A stretch of 64,000 bases of DNA from Terasakiispira papahanaumokuakeensis (GCF_001709345.1 NZ_MDTQ01000001.1:2517202-2581201), one strand, 5' to 3'. Shown: positions 49,902 to 58,790, counted from the stretch's first letter. Numbers and translations: made by a program. Notes: generated from the letters alone by a model not told the origin.

Positions 49902-50258
49902 ATGGAAGCGATGAACCTGAGTGATGATGACATTCTCGCCGTTGTCAAACCCTTGGCGGAGCATACCGAACAGGCTTGGAATGAAAAAAACTATCATGAG
50001 TTTATTCGCTACTTCATCGAGGAAGATCCAACGGAGAACTTCCCCGAAGATGAGTTCTATCGGCAGATTGAAGAGAACTATAATCTGCACGGTCAGCATA
50101 CCATTGCAGATTTAGTCGCCATTCATCGCAACCCCGATCACGTCATTGTGCTGTGGAAGGTCGATCTGGAAAAACGCCCAGAGCCAGGGCTACTGATTTA
50201 TGGTTTCAGAGAACATGAAGGGCAAGTGTTCATCGAGGGTTGCGCCTATCACGCCTAA
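49902..50258 (+). CDS. Small acidic protein of unknown function
   Basis: A protein of about 118 residues, rich in Glu and Asp, with hydrophobic strands at IADLVAIHRNPDHVIVLWKVDL and GLLIYGFREHEGQVFIEGCAYHA. The arrangement of one helical half and one beta half recalls the SnoaL/NTF2-like fold, but no catalytic signature is recognisable. ATG 49902 has GGAG six bases upstream; the alternative 49890 has none. It follows the NADAR gene and is probably co-transcribed. Confidence 0.65.
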   Translation: MEAMNLSDDDILAVVKPLAEHTEQAWNEKNYHEFIRYFIEEDPTENFPEDEFYRQIEENYNLHGQHTIADLVAIHRNPDHVIVLWKVDLEKRPEPGLLIYGFREHEGQVFIEGCAYHA

Positions 50259-50381
50259 GCTCACGACTCGATAAGCTCTCCGTATAGCCCGCAACACCGT
50301 GTCAGCGACTCGATTCGATGCTGATGCGCCGAGCCTTCTCACCTCATCATCACTTTTGTGCTGTGCTATTTTCAGCATACA

Positions 50382-50409
50382 AAATGACTATTGTGCACAA
50401 TAGTCATTT
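50382..50409. promoter_or_regulatory. 28-bp perfect palindrome upstream of the UxaA-family gene
   Basis: AAATGACTATTGTG (50382-50395) is followed directly by its exact reverse complement (50396-50409). The core TTGTGCACAA resembles sites of FCD-type GntR repressors. The regulator gene for such a site is downstream of the dehydratase at 52142. The remaining 50259-50562 spacer holds no gene. Confidence 0.75.
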
Positions 50410-50562
50410 AATGCCAATATCCCATCATGCTTCATCGGCCTACACGGCTCAAAACCTGAGCTTCACTCAAAATAATTCAATAAAAACAAACTACTAAAAC
50501 AATTTCATGAAAAGCGCCACAACAGTCCACTCAAAACAATAATTGAATATCAGAGGGCGAAG

Positions 50563-52092
50563 ATGGAATTGATTACGTCATCCAGTACCGTAAAACGGCT
50601 GCACGAGCACGATAATGTGGCAGTGGCGATGAACGTGATGTCTCAAGGCATGCCCGTCGGCATCGCTGACGTCACCACGCGGCAACCGATTCCCGCCGGT
50701 CACAAACTGGCGCTAAAAACGATTGAACCGGGCGAGCATATTCTGAAATATGGCCAGGTGATTGGCTATGCGACTCAAACGATTGAGGCCGGTGCTCACG
50801 TTCACACACAGAATGTCGCCATGCAGGAGCGCGCTTCTTCATTGGATCAATTTGTGCCTGCCCAAATCACCCCCGTGACTGACCACACACGCACCTTTCA
50901 AGGCTTTGTCCGCCCCAATGGCAAAGTGGGTACGCGCAATTACATTGGCATTCTCTCGACGGTGAACTGCTCGGCCACCGTGTCCAAGGCCGTCGCCGAT
51001 AAACTCGACTCATCAGAAACACTCAAAGCCCTAGGCTACGATGGCGTCGTCGCCATCACCCACGGCTCTGGCTGTGCCATCAACACCGAGCACGAGGGCT
51101 TTACCTTTCTGGACCGGGTGATGCGCGGCTATGCCGATCACCCCAACTTTGCGTTCATACTGGTGATTGGCTTGGGGTGTGAGACCTATCAGGTCAAAGA
51201 CATGATCGCCCGACAGCACGCCGAATCTGACCCAAGCGTCTTCTACTTCAATATTCAAGAGGCCGGCGGCACCCGTGCCAGCATCAAACTAGCGGAGGAA
51301 AAATTGCTCGCTATGGCGCGTGAACGCCAACCCGTCAGCCGCTCCAGCGTGCCCCTCAGCGAGCTTTGTGTGGCCCTACAATGTGGCGGCTCTGATGGCT
51401 ACTCGGGAATCACCGCGAACCCGGCACTGGGTTATGCCGCCGACCTCATTGTGCGCCATGGCGGCAGCGTCATTCTGGCGGAAACCCCTGAGATTTATGG
51501 CGCCGAGCATCTATTGCTAGATCGTGCGATCAGCCAACCCGTGGCACAAAAGCTGCTTGATCGCATCGACTGGTGGAAGCACTACACCGCAATCAACAAC
51601 GCAGAGCTGAACAACAACCCCTCCCCCGGCAACAAAGCGGGCGGCCTGACCACGATTCTGGAAAAATCGCTTGGCGCTGTCGCCAAAGGCGGCACTAGCA
51701 GCCTCAACGATGTACTCGAATACGCCGAGCCCAGAACCGTAGCAGGCTTTAATTTCATGGATAGCCCAGGCTACGACCCCGTCTCCGTCACCGGGCAAAT
51801 TGCCTCTGGCGCCAATGTTGTTTGCTTCACCACCGGTCGCGGCTCCGTATCTGGCTTTAAACCTGCGCCTTGCATTAAACTCGCCACCAATAGCGCCATG
51901 TACCAACGTATCGCTGAAGATATGGACATCAACTGCGGCACCATTATTGAGGGCGACCGCGCCATTGAAGCGGTCGGCGAAGCCGTGTTTGAACGGATCA
52001 TTGCCATCGCCTCAGGTGAGGCCAGTGCCAGTGAATCACTGGGTTATGGCAACAACGAGTTTGTGCCCTGGTCAGTCGGCGCGATCACCTGA
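50563..52092 (+). CDS. UxaA-family (altronate/galactarate) dehydratase
   Basis: A 509-residue sugar-acid dehydratase. The N-terminal SAF-like domain covers about residues 10-95 (MPVGIADVTTRQPIPAGHKL, GQVIGYATQTIEAG). The dehydratase domain follows, with NGKVGTRNYIGILSTVNCSATV, GYDGVVAITHGSGCAI, and the metal-binding cysteine-containing segments GLGCETYQ and LQCGGSDGYSGITANPALGYAAD. Members dehydrate altronate, galactarate or related aldonates. Here it stands with a GntR regulator and no other sugar-acid gene, so the exact substrate is open. GAGGGCGAAG precedes the ATG. Confidence 0.88.
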   Translation: MELITSSSTVKRLHEHDNVAVAMNVMSQGMPVGIADVTTRQPIPAGHKLALKTIEPGEHILKYGQVIGYATQTIEAGAHVHTQNVAMQERASSLDQFVPAQITPVTDHTRTFQGFVRPNGKVGTRNYIGILSTVNCSATVSKAVADKLDSSETLKALGYDGVVAITHGSGCAINTEHEGFTFLDRVMRGYADHPNFAFILVIGLGCETYQVKDMIARQHAESDPSVFYFNIQEAGGTRASIKLAEEKLLAMARERQPVSRSSVPLSELCVALQCGGSDGYSGITANPALGYAADLIVRHGGSVILAETPEIYGAEHLLLDRAISQPVAQKLLDRIDWWKHYTAINNAELNNNPSPGNKAGGLTTILEKSLGAVAKGGTSSLNDVLEYAEPRTVAGFNFMDSPGYDPVSVTGQIASGANVVCFTTGRGSVSGFKPAPCIKLATNSAMYQRIAEDMDINCGTIIEGDRAIEAVGEAVFERIIAIASGEASASESLGYGNNEFVPWSVGAIT

Positions 52093-52141
52093 TCCAGCCC
52101 AACCGCCCACGGCGGCAAACCGCAACAAGGTCAGTCGTCAC

Positions 52142-53116
52142 ATGGCAAACGCATTAAAAGACCAACTCTACCAAGCGCTCAGCACCAGCATCAAAAGCGG
52201 CGCCCTAGAGCCCGGATTAGTACTACTCGAAAGCCGCCTTGCGCGGCTTTTTTCAATGAGCCGGTCACCCGTCAGAGATACCCTGAACCGGCTGCATGAA
52301 GAAGGCCTCATCAGCCGCTTTGAGGGCCGCGGCTTTCTAGTAGGCCACACCCCCAAGCGTATCATCCGACGCGAGATCCATGCCGAAGCGTTTCAAAAAA
52401 GTGGCACCACAATCCAACGAGAAAACGACTGGACCACCCTAGCCGCAGACGTTGAGCGCGACACCGTGCTCTGCTCAATGCTTGGCCGCTGGGAAATCAA
52501 CGAACTTCACCTCGCCAACACCCTTCAAGTCAGCCGCAGCGTCACCCAACAGATTTTGCTGAAGTTACAGTATCTAGGGGTTGTCGAACGCGAGAAATAC
52601 AGTGGCTGGCAAGTGGTCCCACTCAATGATGCGCGCCTTCATCAACTCTATGAAGCCCGCATCCTGTTAGAACCCTTTATGCTGGAACGTGCCGCCAGCC
52701 GGATTCCCCCAGCCATATTGAACCGTTTTATCAACGACCTGAACCATGCCGCGATTCACTACCCGAATATCGAACCACGCCAACTCGATACACTGGAACA
52801 CCACCTTCACCGTGACACCCTCCAGTACGGCGACAATGATGAAATCCTGACCATGCTAGGGCGTACCCGCCCAGTCCTACTGATCAGCAAACACTTATTA
52901 GAAGGGCCACTTCAACTCCCCAATGCAGACCCCTTCCTGGAAGATCACCGCCTCATCTTCCACCTCATGGCCCAGGGAAAAGGCCCCCAAGCCGCTGAAG
53001 CCCTGAAACAACACCTCCTCGACTCAGAAACAAAAGTGCGACACCGCCTAAGCGAATTTCGAACCCAAGGGCACATCCAAGCACCTGACTACCTTCGCTG
53101 GATCTCTGAGGAATAA
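52142..53116 (+). CDS. GntR/FCD regulator with two helix-turn-helix domains
   Basis: A regulator of about 324 residues. The N-terminal GntR winged helix is at residues 1-70 (LESRLARLFSMSRSPVRDTLNRLHEEGL). A second winged-helix-like unit is at about 100-165 (WEINELHLANTLQVSRSVTQQILLKLQ, YLGVVEREKYSGWQVV). The FCD effector domain follows with LYEARILLEPFMLERAA and HRLIFHLMAQGKGPQAAEAL. It lies 49 bases after the dehydratase gene on the same strand, so it probably regulates that operon. The 28-bp palindrome upstream is a candidate site. Start at ATG 52142 (AAGG upstream); the frame is open from 51800 inside the dehydratase gene. Confidence 0.88.
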   Translation: MANALKDQLYQALSTSIKSGALEPGLVLLESRLARLFSMSRSPVRDTLNRLHEEGLISRFEGRGFLVGHTPKRIIRREIHAEAFQKSGTTIQRENDWTTLAADVERDTVLCSMLGRWEINELHLANTLQVSRSVTQQILLKLQYLGVVEREKYSGWQVVPLNDARLHQLYEARILLEPFMLERAASRIPPAILNRFINDLNHAAIHYPNIEPRQLDTLEHHLHRDTLQYGDNDEILTMLGRTRPVLLISKHLLEGPLQLPNADPFLEDHRLIFHLMAQGKGPQAAEALKQHLLDSETKVRHRLSEFRTQGHIQAPDYLRWISEE

Positions 53117-53291
53117 CCTAGACACAACTAGTGGCCAACAAACGCGGTTGGATCGCTCCTTATCCGCTTGCCTGATCAGACCCAACCAGATTTAAAGCCT
53201 CAATTCCCGCATTTAGCGGTGAACGTTCACGCGACCAGACGGAAGGGCGACACAGAAATATGAACACCCTCCCTTGCTACCTTTTGTGCTG

Positions 53292-54245
53292 CTAACACAA
53301 ACCCAGTCGTCGCCTGAAATGTTCATCTTTATTTTCCATGTCACAATACATTCTGAGCATCTCATCTGGTCGTTCGTTTTCATCAGCCAAATAAGAGGCT
53401 TCATCAACTACCTCACATCTTGCATTTTTGTATGAGATAACCGCATCGTGAAACACGTAGGCGGGTAAAAATCTTAGTTTACTTCCACCCCCAGAAAGGC
53501 TAATACCGGCCAGCCTCACCTCACTATCATCATGAAAAACACTGTAAACCGGTCCGCCGCTCATCCCGTTAAGTTCTTCATGCGTAATATTCATCTCATC
53601 ACTAAATGACACAAAACCGTCATGCTCATCTCTAATAAACAATCCTACTTTATGGTCCAGATTGAACATTGTAGATTGTGTAAATTCAGAGCGCTCGTCT
53701 AAATTGTCGTAAAAGTTATATTTTGCTGGAAACCCGCTGCACATGAGGATTTGCTTTTCAAAAAAGCTATCCTTATCTAAAAAATAATCTGAAGTTCCAA
53801 CATTAATAAACTGTTGGGGTAAGGACATTGGCTTCATCGGAAAGAAGAACTCGACCAACACAACATCTTGCGGATCAAAACTTGACCTCTCATAGTCGAT
53901 CAGTTCTCCCACATACCAGATTCTTCTCGCCATAAAAAAATCTAACATATCATCCCAATTCGGTGGATGATCTTTTGGCACCCATATCGGGGACTCATTT
54001 CTAAGCTCTAGAGGATATAGCTGCTTAAGGTTATGCTTAGCAGTAAGCAAAAAGAAACGGAAGTTCTGATATACAATCAGCCCCGACCCAATCCCAGACA
54101 TAACATCAACATGGAAATGACCTCTCTCTTCAATATTAATTTCGGAGAAGTTATAAACAATTCTCCGAGTAGCTTTCGCGAACTCAGACTGCTTCGTAAA
54201 TTCTAACCCTCTCCGAATGTCCTCAAAACCCGCATTCTCTATCAA
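53292..54245 (-). CDS. Trypsin-like serine protease domain protein (accessory)
   Basis: A 317-residue protein with a chymotrypsin-like triad visible by eye: the His in FFLLTAKHNLKQLYP, an Asp in SFDPQDVVLVEFF and the Ser in NGMSGGPVYSV. GSGLIVYQNF before the His and AGISLSGGG after the Ser fit the fold. There is no signal peptide, so it is probably cytoplasmic. The best start is a TTG at 54245, with GGAG about eight bases before it. Cytoplasmic trypsin-like proteases occur as effectors in some anti-phage systems, but no partner is identified. It follows the attC site of the 506-residue gene on the same strand, so it may be the last cassette of an array. Confidence 0.75.
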   Translation of the reverse strand: MIENAGFEDIRRGLEFTKQSEFAKATRRIVYNFSEINIEERGHFHVDVMSGIGSGLIVYQNFRFFLLTAKHNLKQLYPLELRNESPIWVPKDHPPNWDDMLDFFMARRIWYVGELIDYERSSFDPQDVVLVEFFFPMKPMSLPQQFINVGTSDYFLDKDSFFEKQILMCSGFPAKYNFYDNLDERSEFTQSTMFNLDHKVGLFIRDEHDGFVSFSDEMNITHEELNGMSGGPVYSVFHDDSEVRLAGISLSGGGSKLRFLPAYVFHDAVISYKNARCEVVDEASYLADENERPDEMLRMYCDMENKDEHFRRRLGLC

Positions 54246-54276
54246 GCTAAAGCTCCGATTTATATTTCAAGAAGAA

Positions 54277-54333
54277 AGGTAACGCCCTACTCAGCCGACG
54301 CGTTAGCGGTCGGCTGCAGTAGTTTGTTATGTT
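54277..54333 (-). repeat. attC: Integron attC site B
   Basis: On the minus strand TAACAAA is followed by CTACT and CAGCCGAC, a short loop, then GTCGGCTG, AGTAG and GGCGTTA. The arms (54287-54299 and 54309-54322) pair fully except for one extra base. The outer TAAC and GTTA also pair. This is the short-type attC structure, and it encodes the last codons of the upstream gene, ending QPTANASAE. Confidence 0.88.
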
Positions 54334-55807
54334 CGTCTGTCTCCGTTGAGCTTTGTTTCAGAACAACCTCTTCATGCCTGAGAAAGCTCGAATTAAATCT
54401 TTTTTCTAAGTTATCCCAGTCAATCGTTAGTGCTGCCAGTAAGATCTGAACTATAATCAAAACCCCCACTATCAATGAATATTTCCTATTGAAACGAAGA
54501 TTTTGAACCTGCATTTCACTATTTAATCCGGACAGCCTACGATCTATAGATGCTTTTAATTTATCAGCAAGATTAAGCCTATATTTTGCAATTCTTTTTG
54601 CGGTATCCGAGTAAGACTTCCTACAGCCATGAGGAATCTCTTTCTGAATCGCCAGAATATTTTCCCTTAATGATTCTAGCTGGTTGGTAGACTCGAAAAG
54701 TATGTCATAATTTTTTTCAACCTTGTTTGAGTTCTTCAATAATGCTGAATTAGCGTACTCCGAAATCTCTACCTGTTGTCTTGCCACATCAATAAACATT
54801 GAGATAAATATGTGTGAGTCGTATAGAGCCAACCCATTCCGAGCAAAATTATCAAACTGGTCAAACTCTTCTAAGCTTTTGCTCTTTATAAATAACGCAT
54901 CTAGATCATTCTTCTCTACCACGTAACGGCTTAAGAAGTGTTCTGAATTATCACTGCTTATTTTTTCATCAAAAAATCCAAGACTTCGTCGACAAACGCA
55001 AACATGGCTATCATCCTCGCATTCATCAGCTTCAACAAAATAAGGCTCATTAGTATCTCGATAGATATCTGCAATTAGCGTTAACTTTGAATCATCCTTA
55101 GTTATTCGCCATAGACTAAGGACTTTTTTAGCCATACTGACCACATCGCTGCAAACCTTATTTATATTCTCGTTTATAAGGTCTTCAACTAGGTTTCGTT
55201 TGTCATGATGTCGAATGGCTCTAAATTGCTGTGAAAATGGATTTGCGGAAGCAAAGGCGTAGTATCTCTTTACCTCGCTTACATCAACGCTGGAGACCAT
55301 TCCTGTTGCTGACTCCTTCAGGAAAAAATATAGGGACAAATAATTAATTCCATACGAGTACTTGGACAAAGACACGTAACAAGAATCACAAAACTCTGAT
55401 TCTTCCTCCATTCTCAATAAGGAAGTCAGCCTGTTTTCTCTGTGAAAATGAATCCAACCTAAATTTCTGTACCCTCCACCATGGTCATACTTGTTTTCAA
55501 AGACGGAATCATCTCTCTCAGGGTTGTAATCACCAGGAGACGCATTGGACTTTAGCCATCGGCGAATCGAATCCAAATCATCATGATCAACCTTTACAAC
55601 TACGCTTATAGCTTTCCACGTGAAGCTTCCATCAAAAAGACTGGCAGATTTAATTCGATCCTCCTTTTCATACAGATGCTGGATCGACTCTTGCTCTTTT
55701 CGAGAATAGCTCTTTGCAATAAACCGAAGCCACTTAGGAAATACCCAAGGAATTAACCTGGCTAGGAGTAAGACAATTTCAGTATATTTGGCTTTTATAG
55801 GTTTCAT
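54287..55807 (-). CDS. Unrecognised membrane-linked protein carried in an integron cassette
   Basis: A 506-residue protein of unknown family. The first 30 residues contain a hydrophobic stretch (IVLLLARLIPWVFPKWLRFI). Near residue 450 is a clear membrane helix (YSLIVGVLIIVQILLAALTI) close to the C-terminus, with a long helical region before it. Cys pairs are seen at FCDSCYV and VCVCRRS. The last dozen codons are encoded inside attC site B, which is common for integron cassette genes. It begins 24 bases after attC site A, so the pair defines a complete cassette. Base composition is AT-rich. No function can be assigned. Confidence 0.75.
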   Translation of the reverse strand: MKPIKAKYTEIVLLLARLIPWVFPKWLRFIAKSYSRKEQESIQHLYEKEDRIKSASLFDGSFTWKAISVVVKVDHDDLDSIRRWLKSNASPGDYNPERDDSVFENKYDHGGGYRNLGWIHFHRENRLTSLLRMEEESEFCDSCYVSLSKYSYGINYLSLYFFLKESATGMVSSVDVSEVKRYYAFASANPFSQQFRAIRHHDKRNLVEDLINENINKVCSDVVSMAKKVLSLWRITKDDSKLTLIADIYRDTNEPYFVEADECEDDSHVCVCRRSLGFFDEKISSDNSEHFLSRYVVEKNDLDALFIKSKSLEEFDQFDNFARNGLALYDSHIFISMFIDVARQQVEISEYANSALLKNSNKVEKNYDILFESTNQLESLRENILAIQKEIPHGCRKSYSDTAKRIAKYRLNLADKLKASIDRRLSGLNSEMQVQNLRFNRKYSLIVGVLIIVQILLAALTIDWDNLEKRFNSSFLRHEEVVLKQSSTETDEHNKLLQPTANASAE

Positions 55808-55830
55808 TATTTTATTTCAGGCACAAAAAA

Positions 55831-55929
55831 CATAACGCCGCCATAAGCGGTGAGTAATAGCTTGCTAAAATGTGGAACGAAGTGGAATCGAGCAAGCTAT
55901 TACGAATCCGACTTAATGGCCTTGTTAAG
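55831..55929 (-). repeat. attC: Integron attC site A
   Basis: About 99 bases. The outer boxes are TTAACAAG (minus strand, about 55921-55929) and GCGTTATG (about 55831-55838). A perfect 13-bp inner stem pairs GTAATAGCTTGCT (55854-55866) with AGCAAGCTATTAC (55891-55903). The outer stem pairs GCCAT with ATGGC, with unpaired bases in between, as in attC sites. Confidence 0.85.
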
Positions 55930-55935
55930 GGCACA

Positions 55936-57198
55936 CTATGCACACAGGTATTTTAATTGGTTTTCAAGGTCTTCTATTAACCAATTTAGTTTACTATCTG
56001 ATATCGGTGCGGCTAAATTTTCTTGTAGACGACGTATTGATAAATGCTCTCTATCTCTGAATACAGCATCTAATTTACCTTTGGATATTACGGGCTCAAA
56101 GATCTCAGCATTAAAACTTAACTTTGGTGATGCATTTGATTTTAAGTCAGAATAAAAAATGGATTCTAAATTAAACATATCTCCCACTGATAAAAGCTTT
56201 TCCTCAGAGCTAACTATATAAGCTGTATTTATTTCAGGAAGATTTGAAGGTGTTAACAAAAACTCAGGTAGCCTTAACAGGAGCAAATCCCAAGCGGTGG
56301 CTTTTAAGTTCTTAACAGCTTTTGCGAAAGACATATTTGGTTGTACGTTTACAAACTTACCAGCAAAGTTTGAAAAATAATATAGTGCTAGGTTCACTTC
56401 TCTAGCCATCAGAATGTTTAATTCTGAAGTCAGAAAGGTTTCGAATTCTTTGTTTTTAGCGAGAATATTTTTTTCATTTATAGCGGGGTTCATAAAATGA
56501 ATTAAAACCATCTTTAAAAGGCAAGCATAAGACACTCTTGTTAAGTCTATATAGTATTTCAATTCCTGTGCATCAACGAGGGATTTAGCCCAGTTAGCAC
56601 CACAGTCATCAAGATTCGAAGCACCATATAAATCATAGTAATGGTCTAATGCCTCTTTTTTGTATTTGATCTCTTCGTTTTCAACGAAAGAAGACTCTTC
56701 CATACAATGTAATCTTAATACAGATGCTAACTTTTCACTTGAAGTCTTTAAAAATTGCTCTTTAGAAGATTTAGCCATATTCTCGGCTAGATAAAACATA
56801 GGACTGTAGTCACAATTTAATTGTGAAACATGTTTAAGGAAATCTATAGTTACAACTCTAGTATCAATGTCTAATTTACCTTTTCCAGATATAAAGCGGT
56901 GCAACCCATCAACAATATGAGAGTCTAGTATCAGAGTATGAACTATATAAAACTGTAACTCTTTTCTCTCTACAACAAACTCTCTATTTAATACCGCGGG
57001 CCTTTTTCCTTGAAACTGATCGACTATCCCGATCTTTTTAGTATTACTTTCAAAATGGAACGAACCGTCATAAAACTGAGCCTTATAAGGAGAGTTTGAA
57101 AGCTCAAAAATATGAGCATCTTTCATGTCTGGGTGGTCAAAAATATTAGAATACAACGACAGCCTCCTTGTGCCTTTAACATTGTTAATATCGCGCAT
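55936..57198 (-). CDS. Unrecognised protein in an integron cassette
   Basis: A protein of about 420 residues with no family that I recognise. N-terminal segments include DNA such as HIFELSNSPYKAQFYDGSF and VERKELQFYIVHTLILDSHIVDGLHRFISGKGKLD, the latter a plausible core. The remainder is helical (LYYFSNFAGKFVNVQPNMSF). No signal peptide or membrane helix is clear. The ATG at 57198 is preferred; the frame is open from a TTG at 57213. Its stop is seven bases before attC site A, so gene and attC form one cassette read on the minus strand. It is very AT-rich. Confidence 0.7.
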   Translation of the reverse strand: MRDINNVKGTRRLSLYSNIFDHPDMKDAHIFELSNSPYKAQFYDGSFHFESNTKKIGIVDQFQGKRPAVLNREFVVERKELQFYIVHTLILDSHIVDGLHRFISGKGKLDIDTRVVTIDFLKHVSQLNCDYSPMFYLAENMAKSSKEQFLKTSSEKLASVLRLHCMEESSFVENEEIKYKKEALDHYYDLYGASNLDDCGANWAKSLVDAQELKYYIDLTRVSYACLLKMVLIHFMNPAINEKNILAKNKEFETFLTSELNILMAREVNLALYYFSNFAGKFVNVQPNMSFAKAVKNLKATAWDLLLLRLPEFLLTPSNLPEINTAYIVSSEEKLLSVGDMFNLESIFYSDLKSNASPKLSFNAEIFEPVISKGKLDAVFRDREHLSIRRLQENLAAPISDSKLNWLIEDLENQLKYLCA

Positions 57199-57639
57199 GC
57201 GTACTTTTCTCAAGGCGACAACAAATAAAAAAATGTTAACCCATTGAATTAAAGATATTTTTACATATCTTTGACGTCTACCTCTTGTAAAAAGTACGCA
57301 TACTCGTTTGTATCAAATTCTGTGCTCACTATTTCACAGTGCCATACCCATGGCTTCTTAATATTGAAACATCTTCTGTGATGATGCCAGTCCAAAATGC
57401 GCATTAATTGACATGGATTGACGCGCTATGGGCCGTTACAACCCAATCAATTATATATAAATATAGTGATATATATGTATTCAAGCATGAGCTGATGATG
57501 GCAGGGCACAGGGGTATGCATCGACATCGTTGGTTTGATTCCAGCCCTTCACAGAATCGCCTGCAAGCAGGCGCCCACAGAAAATTCCGAGGTTCATCGA
57601 AGGGTTGTAGGAGTTTGCTTGCAAGCGAAAGAGGCTAGC
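57199..57639. other. Spacer with REP-like palindromes
   Basis: The left part (57213-57500) is AT-rich and holds no supported gene. The right part has two palindromes: GCCTGC-AA-GCAGGC at 57559-57572 and GCTTGCAAGC at 57617-57626, with CCCACAG and GTAGGAG flanks in opposite directions. The layout recalls Pseudomonas-style REP elements, here as an inverted pair. Confidence 0.55.
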
Positions 57640-58521
57640 TCAAACTTCTCCAATTCTCTCCCGACAAACCCGATCCGTTAATTCTTGCAAACGCTGTACT
57701 TCTCCGGCCAGGTAATGAAGTTCTTCTTCGGTGATTTCGTAATGCTCAGAGTAGCGGGCTTCAATGTAAGCCCGTTGCAGGCGACGGAAGCAGCGGCGGT
57801 GGAATTTGTTATCGAGCGGGAAAATCGTTGCAAATTCAGGATCAATTTGGGCACATAGTTTTCCCAGTTTTTCGATGTTGTGGGACTTGGGTAAATAGTT
57901 AGTGCAGACCAGTAGGGTACAGGCGAATAAGTGTTCACTTGCTTGATGGAGTAAAAACGCAGCTTTTTTAAACCAATGGTTTTGCATCGTCACTTGGTGT
58001 AAAGCAATAAACTGAACCGCACTTTCAAACCACTGCTTATAATGCTTACGGGCGATTTCCTGTTGCTCTTCCTCGGTTAAGTTCCCCGGTTCAACGAGTG
58101 CCTTCCCATTGGCGTTATAAAGCAAGATGCCTTGTTCACGAATATCGGTAAAAAAGTAGTGACCTTGTCTGAGCTGTTCATTCACGTCTTCCAAGGTATG
58201 CACAATTAACCCTAGCGGTGCGCTTTTGACTTTACGTTCGATCTGCTCTTCCGCACTGCGCCAGACAAGGTCTTCTTCCACCAACGCGGCTTTGTTCACA
58301 ATCACCAGAATATCGTAATCGCTGATATAGCCATTGACCGGATCGTTGACCCAACGGCCTTTAGCATGGCTGCCGAACAGGATGATTTTTAAGATCCGAA
58401 ACTCGCTTTTACTCCCATTCTTGCCCTGAAGGTAGTCTTCCAGCGTATCGCGCAGAATCGTCGAGATCGTCGCCAGCTCACGCTGTTTATATTCGGGCAG
58501 GTGGTCGAGGGATCTTCTCAT
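57640..58521 (-). CDS. Nucleotidyltransferase-HEPN fusion protein
   Basis: A protein of about 293 residues. The N-terminal minimal nucleotidyltransferase domain shows LFGSHAKGRWVND and SDYDILVIV, the GSx...DxD catalytic pattern. The C-terminal helical HEPN-type domain shows KKAAFLLHQASEHLFACTLL, SHNIEKLGKL and YIEARYSEHYEI. In two-gene systems MNT and HEPN act as antitoxin and toxin, with AMPylation of the HEPN. Here both are one chain, and the canonical Rx4-6H RNase motif is not clearly intact. ATG 58521 (MRRSLDHLPE) is preferred over 58590. It stands alone, flanked by a REP-like pair and a 146-bp repeat. Confidence 0.85.
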   Translation of the reverse strand: MRRSLDHLPEYKQRELATISTILRDTLEDYLQGKNGSKSEFRILKIILFGSHAKGRWVNDPVNGYISDYDILVIVNKAALVEEDLVWRSAEEQIERKVKSAPLGLIVHTLEDVNEQLRQGHYFFTDIREQGILLYNANGKALVEPGNLTEEEQQEIARKHYKQWFESAVQFIALHQVTMQNHWFKKAAFLLHQASEHLFACTLLVCTNYLPKSHNIEKLGKLCAQIDPEFATIFPLDNKFHRRCFRRLQRAYIEARYSEHYEITEEELHYLAGEVQRLQELTDRVCRERIGEV

Positions 58522-58644
58522 AAAACAACGCTTGGTCTGTGACTGAATCGCCATAGCATAAAAGAAGGGGCAGACAAAGAACACCGCCACCGCTCACGGT
58601 GCGCACATCACTGAAAAGAATGTGATTCAATTCAAAGCGGTCGC

Positions 58645-58790
58645 TTGTGATATTCAACGTTTACCCGGCCCTTTATCGATAAAGGGCAGATGATGAACTG
58701 GGAAAGGCTTCCGGTGGTGGAGCTTGAGTGGACTGGGGGGTAGGCTTACGGACATCATGAGCTTGACTTGAGGGGGCTGTGTTAACAGAT
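58645..58790. repeat. 145-bp direct repeat, copy 1
   Basis: Begins TTGTGATATTC and ends GGGGGCTGTGTTAACAGAT. It includes a perfect 20-bp palindrome GCCCTTTATCGATAAAGGGC. By eye it is about 88 percent identical to copy 2 at 61416-61560, same orientation. Its end abuts the IS630 remnant. Confidence 0.88.
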
